Shown: positions 1-7,143, numbered from the stretch's first letter. The stretch: 64,000 nucleotides of DNA from Anaerolineales bacterium (GCA_028278545.1 JANQED010000151.1:35146-99145); one strand, 5' to 3'. Numbers and translations are program-made. Notes: a model not told the origin generated them from the sequence alone.

Positions 1-161
1 ACGATGTTGGCGCTGGATGCACCGCCGCGGGCTTCCGGTCCATAAGCCTGGGTCATCACGGCTTCTCTGCCGTCGAAAATAGAGATAGCTTTGCCCACAA
101 TATTCCCGGCCAGTCCCACGCCCTGGCCGCCAAAACCGCCGATTCGGATTTCTGTTCTCAT
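1..161 (-). CDS. korC: 2-oxoacid:ferredoxin oxidoreductase gamma subunit, N-terminal part (cut by window edge)
   Basis: Only the first 53 codons are inside the window, reading MRTEIRIGGFGGQGVGLAGN and then a segment ending ARGGASSAN. This glycine-rich start and the ARGG motif are typical of the gamma (PorC/KorC) subunit, which in the family joins the alpha and beta subunits in CoA-dependent oxidative decarboxylation of a 2-oxoacid with ferredoxin as acceptor. The ATG follows the SD sequence GGAGGGCACC. It is the last visible gene of the minus-strand order korD-korA-korB-korC, and is separated from korB by an inserted four-helix-bundle gene. Substrate (2-oxoglutarate, pyruvate or branched-chain 2-oxoacid) cannot be fixed from this fragment. 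Confidence 0.88.
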   Translation of the reverse strand, partial: MRTEIRIGGFGGQGVGLAGNIVGKAISIFDGREAVMTQAYGPEARGGASSANI

Positions 162-183
162 GGTGCCCTCCGGGGAGTATCAG

Positions 184-218
184 GTAAACATGGAGACAAG
201 TAAACAAGTAGATGGGTA
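184..218. repeat. Left arm of inverted repeat flanking the four-helix-bundle gene
   Basis: The core AGTAAACAAGTAGATGGGTA at 199-218 is the reverse complement, with one mismatch and one single-base gap, of 765-785. A second GTAAAC copy at 184-189 matches another GTAAAC in the opposite arm. The two arms bracket the gene at 245-745. The arm lies between the stop of that gene and korC. Confidence 0.8.
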
Positions 219-244
219 ACTGAGTGACTGGACATATTTCTCGT

Positions 245-745
245 TTATTCCATTTGGCAATTGATTTCTTCCTCTGAATCATCGGTTGAATATTCTGCAA
301 GTTGTTCTTTTATCGTTCGAACACCATACTCCTTGTGCCCGCTGCGTTGTTTCCGTACGTAAGACATGAAGCCGTTTAAGGTTGCTTCTGCCTGACGAGC
401 AATTTTGTACACTTCTTCAAAGTAATCTTGTTCTATATAATCTAAAACGCGAGCGTTGATGAGATGAGCTATGGTTTCATTAATCTCCCCACGGGCTATT
501 GAATAGAACCTCAGACTGTCGAGGTAATGGTAACGGCCATATCCTTCTGCTATGTTTGCCGTAATGCTTTTCGATGAACGTCGAATCTGGGCTGCTAAAT
601 CGTACTTCTCCTCCGGTGGTAACATTTTGGCGACTTCGTGTGCCTTGACAACCAAATCCAGCGCCAGTTTGAAGCAATCCAAATCTTCAAATCCTCGCTT
701 CCCAGGTTGACTTGGTGATTTGTACTCAGCACTTTGTAGTTCCAT
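245..745 (-). CDS. Four-helix-bundle protein (S23 / intervening-sequence type)
   Basis: A 166-residue protein with the family signature FEDLDCFKLALDLVVKAHEVA, then LAAQIRRSSKSITANIAEGYGR and a GEINETIAHL helix. These are hallmarks of the four-helix-bundle family first described from insertions in 23S rRNA genes and related to the Avd protein of diversity-generating retroelements. The molecular function of free-standing members is unknown. Here the gene sits in the same orientation between korB and korC, in a functional operon rather than in rRNA, and is bracketed by imperfect inverted repeats (184-218 and 765-797). The start ATG follows AAGGAAACG. The C-terminal tail after about residue 145 is acidic and not typical of the family. 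Family call is firm; any role in 2-oxoacid oxidation is doubtful. Confidence 0.88.
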   Translation of the reverse strand: MELQSAEYKSPSQPGKRGFEDLDCFKLALDLVVKAHEVAKMLPPEEKYDLAAQIRRSSKSITANIAEGYGRYHYLDSLRFYSIARGEINETIAHLINARVLDYIEQDYFEEVYKIARQAEATLNGFMSYVRKQRSGHKEYGVRTIKEQLAEYSTDDSEEEINCQME

Positions 746-764
746 CGTTTCCTTGCTACTTGTA

Positions 765-797
765 TACCCTATTTACTTGTTTACTTCACTCGTTTAC
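765..797. repeat. Right arm of inverted repeat, overlapping the end of korB
   Basis: Mirror arm of 184-218. On the minus strand it reads GTAAACGAGTG then AGTAAACAAGTAAATAGGG. It contains the korB stop codon (786-788), so the last residues of KorB (VNE-stop) are encoded by repeat sequence. This suggests that insertion of the cassette replaced the original 3' end of korB. Confidence 0.8.
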
Positions 798-1616
798 TTT
801 CACACACTCAAAAATGGGTCTATCCCTTTCAACAAATTCCCCAATGTAGATGGGCTTGTCTTCACGAAGATCAATGCTGAGCACGTCCAAATCGACTTCG
901 CCGTTGTCGATGAGCAGACAGCGTTCACGGTAGAGTTCCATCTCTTCGAGGCCATCGGGTATATCATTTGATTTACCAAAACCGATCGGGCAGGGAGAGA
1001 GCACCTCGATGAAGTTGAAACCGGGGCGCGTGAAGGAAGCCAGGATGTCTTGTTTTAGCTGGCGGACATGCAGCGTTGTCCAACGGGAGACGTAATTTGC
1101 CCCCGAGGCCCCAACTAGGCTGGGCAGATTGAAGGGCTGCTCCGGGTTGCCGTATGGGGCGGTCGTACCGCGAGCGGTATAAGGCGTGGTGGGGCCCACC
1201 TGACCGCCGGTCATGCCATAATTGAAGTTGTTGACACAGACGACTTTGATGTCCACGTTGCGCCGGGCGGCATGGATTAAGTGGTTGCCGCCAATCGCAG
1301 CCAGGTCGCCGTCGCCGCTAAAGACGGTCACCATCAGATCGGGGTTGGCTAATTTCAGGCCGGTGGCAAAAGGAATCGCACGTCCGTGGGTGCTGTGATA
1401 GGAGTCCAGGTCCATATACCCGGCCACACGCCCGGTACAGCCAATCCCAGAGACAACGACATGGTTATCAACGGGGATGCCAGATTCCAGGATCGCCGCG
1501 GCATAGCAGCGCATGGCAATACCGATCCCACATCCCGGGCACCAGATATGCGGCATTCGGTCTTCGCGGATGATTTCGTCTAATGGATGTTTATCAACAG
1601 TAGTTGCCTGAGGCAC
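786..1616 (-). CDS. korB: 2-oxoacid:ferredoxin oxidoreductase beta subunit (TPP-binding)
   Basis: A 276-residue thiamine-diphosphate subunit. HIWCPGCGIG near residue 24 is the conserved Cys motif of KorB/PorB. The TPP/Mg motif runs from GDGDLAAIGGNH to VVCVNNFNYGMTGGQ. Family members carry the thiamine-dependent decarboxylation centre and pass electrons to ferredoxin. The start is GTG at 1616, five bases after an SD of GGAGG. The C-terminal codons fall in the inverted repeat of the neighbouring cassette (765-797). It belongs to the minus-strand kor operon but is isolated on both sides by inserted elements (relic at 1665-1763, intact gene at 245-745), which may change subunit stoichiometry. 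Specificity for 2-oxoglutarate rather than pyruvate is inferred from the separate delta-alpha-beta-gamma subunits and overall resemblance. Confidence 0.9.
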   Translation of the reverse strand: MPQATTVDKHPLDEIIREDRMPHIWCPGCGIGIAMRCYAAAILESGIPVDNHVVVSGIGCTGRVAGYMDLDSYHSTHGRAIPFATGLKLANPDLMVTVFSGDGDLAAIGGNHLIHAARRNVDIKVVCVNNFNYGMTGGQVGPTTPYTARGTTAPYGNPEQPFNLPSLVGASGANYVSRWTTLHVRQLKQDILASFTRPGFNFIEVLSPCPIGFGKSNDIPDGLEEMELYRERCLLIDNGEVDLDVLSIDLREDKPIYIGEFVERDRPIFECVKVNE

Positions 1617-1646
1617 GTGTACCTCCAGAATAATTGTTGATGGTTA

Positions 1647-1664
1647 ATTCTCAATTGCTAGTTG
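1647..1664. repeat. Left copy of 18-bp repeat flanking the four-helix-bundle relic
   Basis: ATTCTCAATTGCTAGTTG here and ATTCGCAATTGATCGTTG at 1773-1790 agree at 15 of 18 positions as direct repeats. Adjacent ATGGTTAAT (about 1640-1648) recurs inverted as ATTAACCAT at 1766-1774. The pair brackets the relic ORF. Confidence 0.6.
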
Positions 1665-1763
1665 TTAAGTTTTCATTCTGGCTGTAGTGATGCTGGCATT
1701 GATGATGCGAGCCAGTTCGTTTCTCGTAATGATCCGTAACCATTCTCGCCACGGATTTCTCCT
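1665..1763 (-). pseudogene. C-terminal relic of a second four-helix-bundle gene
   Basis: Between korA and korB, the minus strand has an open stretch ending in TAA at 1665-1667 whose last residues read NELARIINASITTARMKT, preceded by WREWLRIITR. The pattern ANEL-x-x-I-x-x-SI-x-TAR is what the last helix of S23/IVP four-helix-bundle proteins looks like. The first three helices are gone; only about 30 codons remain. The segment is bracketed by short repeats, as is the intact gene 1 kb away. The call depends on a short match, so it is likely but not certain. Confidence 0.6.
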
Positions 1764-1766
1764 GCA

Positions 1767-2939
1767 TTAACCATTCGCAATTGATCGTTGACAATTGGCA
1801 ATTTCTTCTAGAATTGGCTCGGGCGGGATCATCGCGCCTCCGGCGTGATGTACGCCAGTTACGGGTTGGCTGACGAAGCGTTCTACCTCACGGCTGATCT
1901 GTCCCAAATTCATCTCGGCCACGATGAAGGCCTTAGCCTGTTCCCCGAGCGATGTGATTTGCTTCTCCGGGAAGGGCCAGATAGAGATCAAGCGTAACAT
2001 GCCAACCTTGATGCCTTGCTCCCTGGCTTCACGGACGGCCCGACGAGCGGAGCGGGCCGTACAGCCGTAGGAGATCACCACGATCTCGGCGTCATCCAGA
2101 TAAATTTCCTCGGTGCGGATGATCTCATCGGCGTTGCGACGGATCTTCTCTACCAGGCGGGTGACCAGCTTGTGATGGGTGTCGGCATCCATGGCAGGAT
2201 AGCCTAGTTCGTCGTGGGTCAATCCGGTGAAGTGGACGCGGTAGCCTTCTCCGGCATGGGCCATAGCAGGCACGAGATCGTCTTCATCCGGCAGGAAGGC
2301 TTTGTAATCCCCATTATTCCCTGGAGATGATTTTGGGCGTTTGCGATCCCATAGCACGATCTCATCTGCGGCGGGGATTTCCACGCGCTCCATCATATGT
2401 CCAATGACCTCATCGCCGAGCAAGATCACCGGGGTGCGGAAGCGGTCGGCGACGTTGAAGGCCAACACAGTCAGATCGAAAGTCTCTTGAGGCGAAGAGG
2501 GCGCGTAAGCCACGATCTCGTAATCTCCATGGGAGCCCCATTGAGCTTGCATGACATCCGATTGACCGGCCATCGTTGGCAACCCTGTGGAAGGAGAACC
2601 GCGTTGTATATCGATGATCACGCAGGGGGTCTCCAGCATCACCGCCAGACCTAAGTTCTCCATCATCAAGCTCAGGCCCGGCCCAGAAGTAGCCGTCATT
2701 GACCGGGCACCCGCTGCCGAGGCACCTATGATGGCGGCCATGCTGGCAAGTTCGTCTTCCATCTGTATGAAGGTCCCCCCAACTTTTGGCAATCGGTAAG
2801 CGAGATGTTCGGCTACTTCGGTGGAAGGGGTGATGGGATAACCGGCGAAGAAGTTGCAGCCTGCCGCGAGGGCACCTTCCGCGCAGGCATGGTCGCCGTG
2901 CATGAAGTATTTACCAGTGCGCACTCTGGCATCGTTCAT
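1767..2939 (-). CDS. korA: 2-oxoacid:ferredoxin oxidoreductase alpha subunit
   Basis: A 390-residue alpha subunit. The N-terminal part GDHACAEGALAAGCNFFAGYPITPSTEVAE is the conserved KorA/PorA pyrimidine-binding domain, followed by MEDELASMAAIIGASAAGARSMTATSGPG. A transketolase C-terminal domain (VVISYGCTARSARRAV) follows. It works with KorB to form the thiamine site. The ATG overlaps the korD stop (ATGA, four bases) and follows GAGGTAGAACA, indicating translational coupling. The last residues (about CQRSIANG-stop) are encoded by the right repeat of the relic element (1773-1790), so the native C-terminus was probably replaced. The gamma domain is a separate gene, as in four-subunit enzymes. 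Confidence 0.92.
   Translation of the reverse strand: MNDARVRTGKYFMHGDHACAEGALAAGCNFFAGYPITPSTEVAEHLAYRLPKVGGTFIQMEDELASMAAIIGASAAGARSMTATSGPGLSLMMENLGLAVMLETPCVIIDIQRGSPSTGLPTMAGQSDVMQAQWGSHGDYEIVAYAPSSPQETFDLTVLAFNVADRFRTPVILLGDEVIGHMMERVEIPAADEIVLWDRKRPKSSPGNNGDYKAFLPDEDDLVPAMAHAGEGYRVHFTGLTHDELGYPAMDADTHHKLVTRLVEKIRRNADEIIRTEEIYLDDAEIVVISYGCTARSARRAVREAREQGIKVGMLRLISIWPFPEKQITSLGEQAKAFIVAEMNLGQISREVERFVSQPVTGVHHAGGAMIPPEPILEEIANCQRSIANG
1773..1790. repeat. Right copy of 18-bp repeat, inside the 3' end of korA
   Basis: ATTCGCAATTGATCGTTG, the partner of 1647-1664. It lies within the final codons of korA, mirroring how the repeat at 765-797 lies within the final codons of korB. Confidence 0.6.
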
Positions 2940-3205
2940 TGTTCTACCTCGAGGGTGTAGATGGCAAACTCCGGGCAGACCATGGTGCAGAATTCGCAGT
3001 TGACGCAGGCGCTTTCCATATCAGCCACAATCTCAGGGTAGTGATATCCCTTGGCATTGGTGCCGGGGGATTCTTTCAGCACTTGTTTGGGGCAGAAGTG
3101 AATGCACAGATTGCACCCTTTGCAGCGCTCTGGGATCAAAAATACCTCTCCGAGAGGCAGTTTCACTTCATCAAGGTCAATCGGGGTTCGTGCAAAGACT
3201 CTCAT
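2936..3205 (-). CDS. korD: 2-oxoacid:ferredoxin oxidoreductase delta subunit (2[4Fe-4S] ferredoxin)
   Basis: An 89-residue protein with two ferredoxin cysteine clusters, CKGCNLCIHFCP and CVNCEFCTMVCP, each ready to bind a [4Fe-4S] cluster. It would relay electrons from the KorAB active site to external ferredoxin. The track start (GTG at 3217) is less likely than ATG at 3205, because GTGGAG just upstream forms an SD six bases before that ATG. It is the first gene of the kor operon, overlaps korA by four bases, and lies downstream of a TATAAT box at 3262-3267. Confidence 0.9.
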   Translation of the reverse strand: MRVFARTPIDLDEVKLPLGEVFLIPERCKGCNLCIHFCPKQVLKESPGTNAKGYHYPEIVADMESACVNCEFCTMVCPEFAIYTLEVEQ

Positions 3206-3261
3206 AAGTCGCTCCACGATGATCGGATAGATTAATTGGTAAAATTACATTAATCCTATTT

Positions 3262-3267
3262 ATTATA
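3262..3267 (-). promoter_or_regulatory. Probable -10 box of the kor operon promoter
   Basis: A perfect TATAAT on the minus strand about 57 bases before the korD ATG. The -35 region is weak (ATGAAA about 17 bases upstream). Placement fits the only gap before the operon. Confidence 0.4.
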
Positions 3268-3324
3268 CTTGCATTGCCATGAGTTTCATTTGATATGTGA
3301 TGAATCTCACGCCTTTTGCATGTA

Positions 3325-3474
3325 TTAAGTCATAGTCTCCGTAGTCAGGCTCGATTCATATCCCCAGCTTAAGTTGTGCAGGAATTGTCCGCTCTGTCTC
3401 AACCCCCAATCGTCAAATTCTTCACGTAAAACGGCCACCGGATTGGCAATAGGTCTCTGCTGATCGAGGGCCAT
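3325..3474 (-). pseudogene. Truncated PqqD-like ORF (49 codons)
   Basis: Too short for the ORF track. The minus strand encodes a peptide with IANPVAVLREEFDDWG near its N-terminus, which closely resembles the opening of PqqD-like peptide-chaperone proteins (typically NP-x-VVLREEFDDWA...). In intact homologues this is followed by a domain of about 60 residues ending in a winged-helix. Here the reading continues with unrelated residues and stops after about 26 codons. No radical-SAM or precursor-peptide partner is nearby. I read it as a decayed fragment; a genuine microprotein is possible. Confidence 0.5.
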
Positions 3475-3641
3475 GGAGCTGTTCCAGTTTGACAAAGAAA
3501 AGATTACAATAAGTTCAATCTTTCACTTACTCACTGCATTGTTATAGCAGGTAGTGCCAGGGCGATTTTGAATATTGTGCTAGAATAACCTTATCCATTC
3601 ATCACTTCTCAAGTTCCCATATGTGGGAGGGGAGGTTCCCG

Positions 3642-5375
3642 GTGAAATTAAGCAAATGCCTTTCTTTGTTCTTGATTGGATTGTTGGCTGTCGTCATCCC
3701 AACAAGCGCGGCTTTCGCCGCTGCTCCAGGACAGGATGAGCCAGAGACTCCTGAAGAGATTGTTCAGGTGGTGCTGGTTTTGGATGTTTCCAAAAGTATG
3801 AACGAGCCGATACTCTCTGATGATCTCCCTGAAGAGTTGTTGGCGCTGTCTGACCAGATCAATGCCATCCAGGACGATCCGGAGTTGCAACAGATCGATG
3901 ATCAGATCAATGAGATCTGGAATGACCCTGAGGTGGTTGCAGCTCGCGAGGCTTGGCAGGAGACCGTCGATGTACTAAACGCCTGGGTCATTGAAAAGGA
4001 GTACGGGGAGAGTCAGGAAGCGATTATGGCCGATATTGGTGGCGCGCTAGCAGCCCTGAACTGCAATCCCACGTTCGCCTTCCCGATAGCCACTGCTATG
4101 ACGCTCGATGAGGTCGATTATTGGATCGAGCAATCGTGCGCCGGGGCAGGCATAGGCTTTGACGATAAGCAAAACCTGCGCGATATGGTTCCCTATCTCG
4201 GCGATCCAGAGTTTGCGCCGCTTCAACAGACCAGTGATGATGCTTATCAAGTCTATTTTGATGCCCTCGATGCCCGTAATTATAACGAGATCGTTGGACA
4301 GCGCGAACAATGGATTGAAGATGCGAATCTGGCTTTGTTCACCGAGGAATTCGATACCATGATCCTCGACCTTGGGATTCCCCGCAAGCTAGACCTCGCC
4401 AAGCTGGCTGCCAAGACATTACTAGACCTCTCTCGGCTAGACAGCGTTGCCGGTAGGCGAATCTCGATCGTCGGTCTGGTGAGATTCTCTTCGGACTACG
4501 TATTGCTGCAGTCGTTGACCGATGACCTGGATGTGATTGAGAACAAAATCAATGTCTTGGAGCCGCTGGCTATGACGAATATCTATGGTGGCCTGGATGA
4601 AGCGCTGAAGGAATTGGAGCGGGACAGCGATCCCACCCAGCCAATCGTGATCATCCTGCTCAGCGATGGGCACATCACTGTTGGGCCAAGTTCTGAACAG
4701 GTTTTGACGGATATCCCGCCTCGCGCGGAGGAATTGGGCGCGACCATCTGCACGGTGGGCATTGGGCCTACGGAGGCCCATGTCGATTGGCCGCTGCTCA
4801 GGAGTTTGGCCGAGGAGACAGAGGGTGAATACCTCTTCGCCGAAAAGGGTGAGGAATTGGTGAACTTCTTCATCGCCTGCCGCCAGGAACAACTCGGAGA
4901 AGTCACACAGTTTACCGGTTATGTGGGCCCCGGCCAACCATCAGCAGTGGACCCAATCACGGTAGGCAGCAACGTTTGTGAACTTAGCCTGGCGCTGAAC
5001 TTCGTCACTGGTGGCCCCCAGCTCGATATCGTTGATCCCACTGGAACGCCTATCGAAGTTGGCTATCCGGGCTTCACCCTACAGTTGGGGAATAACCTCA
5101 CACTCTATACCCTGCTGACTCCCCTTGAGGGCGAGTGGGAGGTCACGGTGAACAGTGGCGATGCGCCCGATGAAGATGTATTCTACAATATCGTGATTAC
5201 ATCGAACGAATGTCAATATACGCCTACGCCGGAAGTGACTCCGACACCCAGCCCGACCCGCACCCCCCTGCCCGAACCCAGCGTTTTCGATCAGGCTACT
5301 CCCATCCTCCCGCTGGTTGTTCTGGTGATTGTGGTGATGGGCGTGTTCATTGTGATCACGCTCCGGAGAAGATAA
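3642..5375 (+). CDS. Membrane-anchored von Willebrand factor A domain protein with large insertion
   Basis: A 577-residue exported protein. A signal peptide (KCLSLFLIGLLAVV...AFA) is followed by strand VVLVLDVSKSM carrying the MIDAS motif DxSxS. The rest of the VWA fold (KLDLAKLAAKTLLDL, MTNIYGGLDEAL with the MIDAS Thr, IVIILLSDGH with the MIDAS Asp) resumes only about 195 residues later; the insert is acidic and predicted helical. A second beta-rich region follows, then a Thr/Pro linker (TPTPEVTPTPSPTRTP), one membrane helix and RRR at the end: type I topology with the VWA outside. GTG at 3642 is chosen because GGGAGGGGAGG sits just before it, inside the longer track ORF. The 167 bases between the PqqD relic and this gene hold no recognisable feature. 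VWA domains bind ligands through Mg2+; the ligand is unknown. Confidence 0.85.
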   Translation: MKLSKCLSLFLIGLLAVVIPTSAAFAAAPGQDEPETPEEIVQVVLVLDVSKSMNEPILSDDLPEELLALSDQINAIQDDPELQQIDDQINEIWNDPEVVAAREAWQETVDVLNAWVIEKEYGESQEAIMADIGGALAALNCNPTFAFPIATAMTLDEVDYWIEQSCAGAGIGFDDKQNLRDMVPYLGDPEFAPLQQTSDDAYQVYFDALDARNYNEIVGQREQWIEDANLALFTEEFDTMILDLGIPRKLDLAKLAAKTLLDLSRLDSVAGRRISIVGLVRFSSDYVLLQSLTDDLDVIENKINVLEPLAMTNIYGGLDEALKELERDSDPTQPIVIILLSDGHITVGPSSEQVLTDIPPRAEELGATICTVGIGPTEAHVDWPLLRSLAEETEGEYLFAEKGEELVNFFIACRQEQLGEVTQFTGYVGPGQPSAVDPITVGSNVCELSLALNFVTGGPQLDIVDPTGTPIEVGYPGFTLQLGNNLTLYTLLTPLEGEWEVTVNSGDAPDEDVFYNIVITSNECQYTPTPEVTPTPSPTRTPLPEPSVFDQATPILPLVVLVIVVMGVFIVITLRRR

Positions 5376-5402
5376 GCTGTTCTATAGCGGAGGTATTCAT
5401 AA

Positions 5403-5440
5403 AAAACTGGGTGTGAGAAGCACTTCTCACACCCAGTTTT
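5403..5440 (+). terminator. Rho-independent terminator after the VWA gene
   Basis: An 18-bp perfect inverted repeat AAAACTGGGTGTGAGAAG / CTTCTCACACCCAGTTTT with a two-base centre and ending in TTTT, 28 bases after the stop codon. A-run and T-run make it potentially bidirectional. Confidence 0.9.
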
Positions 5441-5488
5441 CATGTAAGGAGGTATACTTGGTCATCACCACTATCAAGGAGAAAATGA

Positions 5489-5686
5489 ATGTCAGATCAT
5501 AAAGCCAGTTGTGTACATTGCGGACGCACCAGTGAGCAGGTGCCGCTGCTCTCGATCACTTTCCAGAGCGATCAATATTGGATTTGCCCGCAGCACTTGC
5601 CCGTCTTGATCCATAAACCGCAAATGTTGGTTGGAAAGCTGCCCGGTGTAGAAAACTTGAAAGCCGAGGGGCATGACCATCACTAG
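5489..5686 (+). CDS. Small CxxC protein, possible zinc ribbon
   Basis: A 65-residue protein starting [13 protein letters not shown], with a second Cys and His in WICPQHLP. The CxxC-x(n)-C-x2-H spacing suggests a single metal site. The C-terminus is histidine-rich (GHDHH). It is preceded by AAGGAG and lies 26 bases before mgsA, so both are probably co-transcribed. I do not recognise a named family. A short overlapping ORF with its own SD (5458-5502) precedes it. Confidence 0.7.
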   Translation: MSDHKASCVHCGRTSEQVPLLSITFQSDQYWICPQHLPVLIHKPQMLVGKLPGVENLKAEGHDHH

Positions 5687-5712
5687 GGGTCAAGAGCACG
5701 CCCAAGGGAGAT

Positions 5713-6150
5713 ATGGATAATCGAAAAGCGGCAATGGCCCCCCAGAAGCGTATTGCCCTGGTCGCCCACGACAATCAAAAAGATGACCTTTTAGAGTGGG
5801 CACACTACAACCGCGCTTTGTTATCCGGCCATCAACTTTATGCCACCGGCACGACTGGCGGCGTTCTCGAAGGTGAACTGGATTTAACGGTCAACAAGCT
5901 GCTCAGCGGCCCCCTGGGAGGGGATCAGCAAATGGGCGCTAAGATAGCCGAAGGGGAGATCGATATCTTGATCTTTTTCTGGGACCCATTGGAAGCACAG
6001 CCTCATGATCCAGATGTCAAGGCCCTGTTGCGCATGGCCCAGGTCTGGAATATCCCTGTGGCGACCAATCGCGCTTCAGCGGATTTCATCGTTTCGTCAC
6101 CACTGATGGGGGAGGCTTACGACAGACGCTTGCCAGGGTATAAACGCTAA
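5713..6150 (+). CDS. mgsA: Methylglyoxal synthase
   Basis: A 145-residue protein of the expected length. Diagnostic stretches are [32 protein letters not shown] and [20 protein letters not shown]. The enzyme converts dihydroxyacetone phosphate to methylglyoxal and phosphate, a bypass of lower glycolysis when phosphate is limiting. In this genome methylglyoxal could feed lactate formation; L-lactate dehydrogenase and three VOC/aldolase-type genes occur elsewhere in the window, but none is adjacent. The ATG follows GGGAGAT. A hairpin at 6184-6216 ends the unit. Confidence 0.95.
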   Translation: MDNRKAAMAPQKRIALVAHDNQKDDLLEWAHYNRALLSGHQLYATGTTGGVLEGELDLTVNKLLSGPLGGDQQMGAKIAEGEIDILIFFWDPLEAQPHDPDVKALLRMAQVWNIPVATNRASADFIVSSPLMGEAYDRRLPGYKR

Positions 6151-6183
6151 TCTCAGCGAGACCTTTCTTTAGAGAAATGCTCT

Positions 6184-6216
6184 GACACCGTGGGCGATAC
6201 CTGGGCCGACGGTGTT
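6184..6216 (+). terminator. Terminator after mgsA
   Basis: ACACCGT...ACGGTGT arms, with an additional internal GGC/GCC pairing, followed by TTTT. It lies between convergent mgsA and the sigma factor gene. Confidence 0.7.
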
Positions 6217-6347
6217 TTCGTGGTGGCATCTTCTACAACTGCTGACAATTGAGGTTGGACTTGTTCAAAATAGCGCGCCCCTAGATTCAGGTGGAGCGTA
6301 GAATAGGAAGTTCCACTTCTTCCCAGTGTTTTGAAAAGATAAAGTGT

Positions 6348-6962
6348 CTATATTTCTGTATTCTGCAAGAAAAGTTCCTGAAATCTTACAGCCAATTCGC
6401 CTCTTATCTCAGATGGGGTTGCGAATGTGGCACTCAACCGACGGCGCAGGTTTTCGCGCCCGTAATAGAGGCGCGATTTGACAATGCCGAGGGAACACCC
6501 CATGATGCCCGCAATGTCGTCGATCACCAGTGAGTTGTAGTAATACAGCACAATCACAACCCGTTGGTAGAATTCCAAACCTTCAAGGGCGTTAATCAAT
6601 TCTTGCTGTGGTTCCTTTTTTCTTGTTTTCGAGCGGGGAGATGGGCCTTTTGGATTCCGGTGGCGCCAATCCAACGAAAGAGGCCAACGCCGTCGTCGTT
6701 TTACACAGGCATAGGACAGCCTGACCACCTCACGATAGAGCCAAGACTTCAAAGGATGCGATGGCTGCAAAGAGTGGATGCTTCGATTCAACCTGAGGAA
6801 GCATTCTTGGAGGACCTTTTCGGCCGAGTCGTGGTCACAGGTGATGGCCAGGGCAGTTCGATAGATATCGAGGTGGTGATGATCGTAGAGTTCTCCTAAA
6901 GCCTCCAGATCGCCCTCCCTAATCCGCAGGATTAGTTTTCCATCTTCTGTTATGGTTGTCAT
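6348..6962 (-). CDS. RNA polymerase sigma factor, ECF-like sigma-70 family
   Basis: A 204-residue protein. Region 2 reads EGDLEALGELYDHHHLDIYRTALAITCDHDSAEKVLQECFLRL, and region 4 reads ALEGLEFYQRVVIVLYYYNSLVIDDIAGIMGCSLGIVKSRLYYGRENLRRRL, a normal DNA-binding helix-turn-helix. Between them is a very basic linker (KRRRRWPLS...RSKTRKK), longer than in most ECF factors. No anti-sigma gene (zinc-finger or membrane) is adjacent, which is unusual for ECF factors; control may come from elsewhere or from the C-terminal extension of about 20 residues. It is transcribed away from the secreted hydrolase genes and convergently with mgsA. The target regulon is unknown. Confidence 0.88.
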   Translation of the reverse strand: MTTITEDGKLILRIREGDLEALGELYDHHHLDIYRTALAITCDHDSAEKVLQECFLRLNRSIHSLQPSHPLKSWLYREVVRLSYACVKRRRRWPLSLDWRHRNPKGPSPRSKTRKKEPQQELINALEGLEFYQRVVIVLYYYNSLVIDDIAGIMGCSLGIVKSRLYYGRENLRRRLSATFATPSEIRGELAVRFQELFLQNTEI

Positions 6963-7128
6963 GACGCATCCCTGTTTATGTGTGTGGCGTTTAAGGTGAC
7001 AACTGTTGCCTCCATAAATGATATTCGTGAGCCATGCGTCTTGACACGACCCCCTGGTGTTGTTTGGTGCCCCTCTTGAGTAGGGTATGGAGCTGAAATT
7101 GCCCCAAATTTCCCCATAATTCTCCCCC

Positions 7129-7143
7129 AGACTTCGGAAGTCT
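7129..7143. repeat. Short palindrome, copy 1
   Basis: AGACTTCGGAAGTCT: a 7-bp stem around one central G. Its reverse complement recurs at 7207-7221. Neither has a clear T-run. Confidence 0.6.

Noticed and set aside
1786-1814. TTGACA...TAGAAT promoter-like pair on the plus strand
   Set aside because: Spacer is only about 15 bases, it lies in the korA end and repeat, and no plus-strand gene follows.
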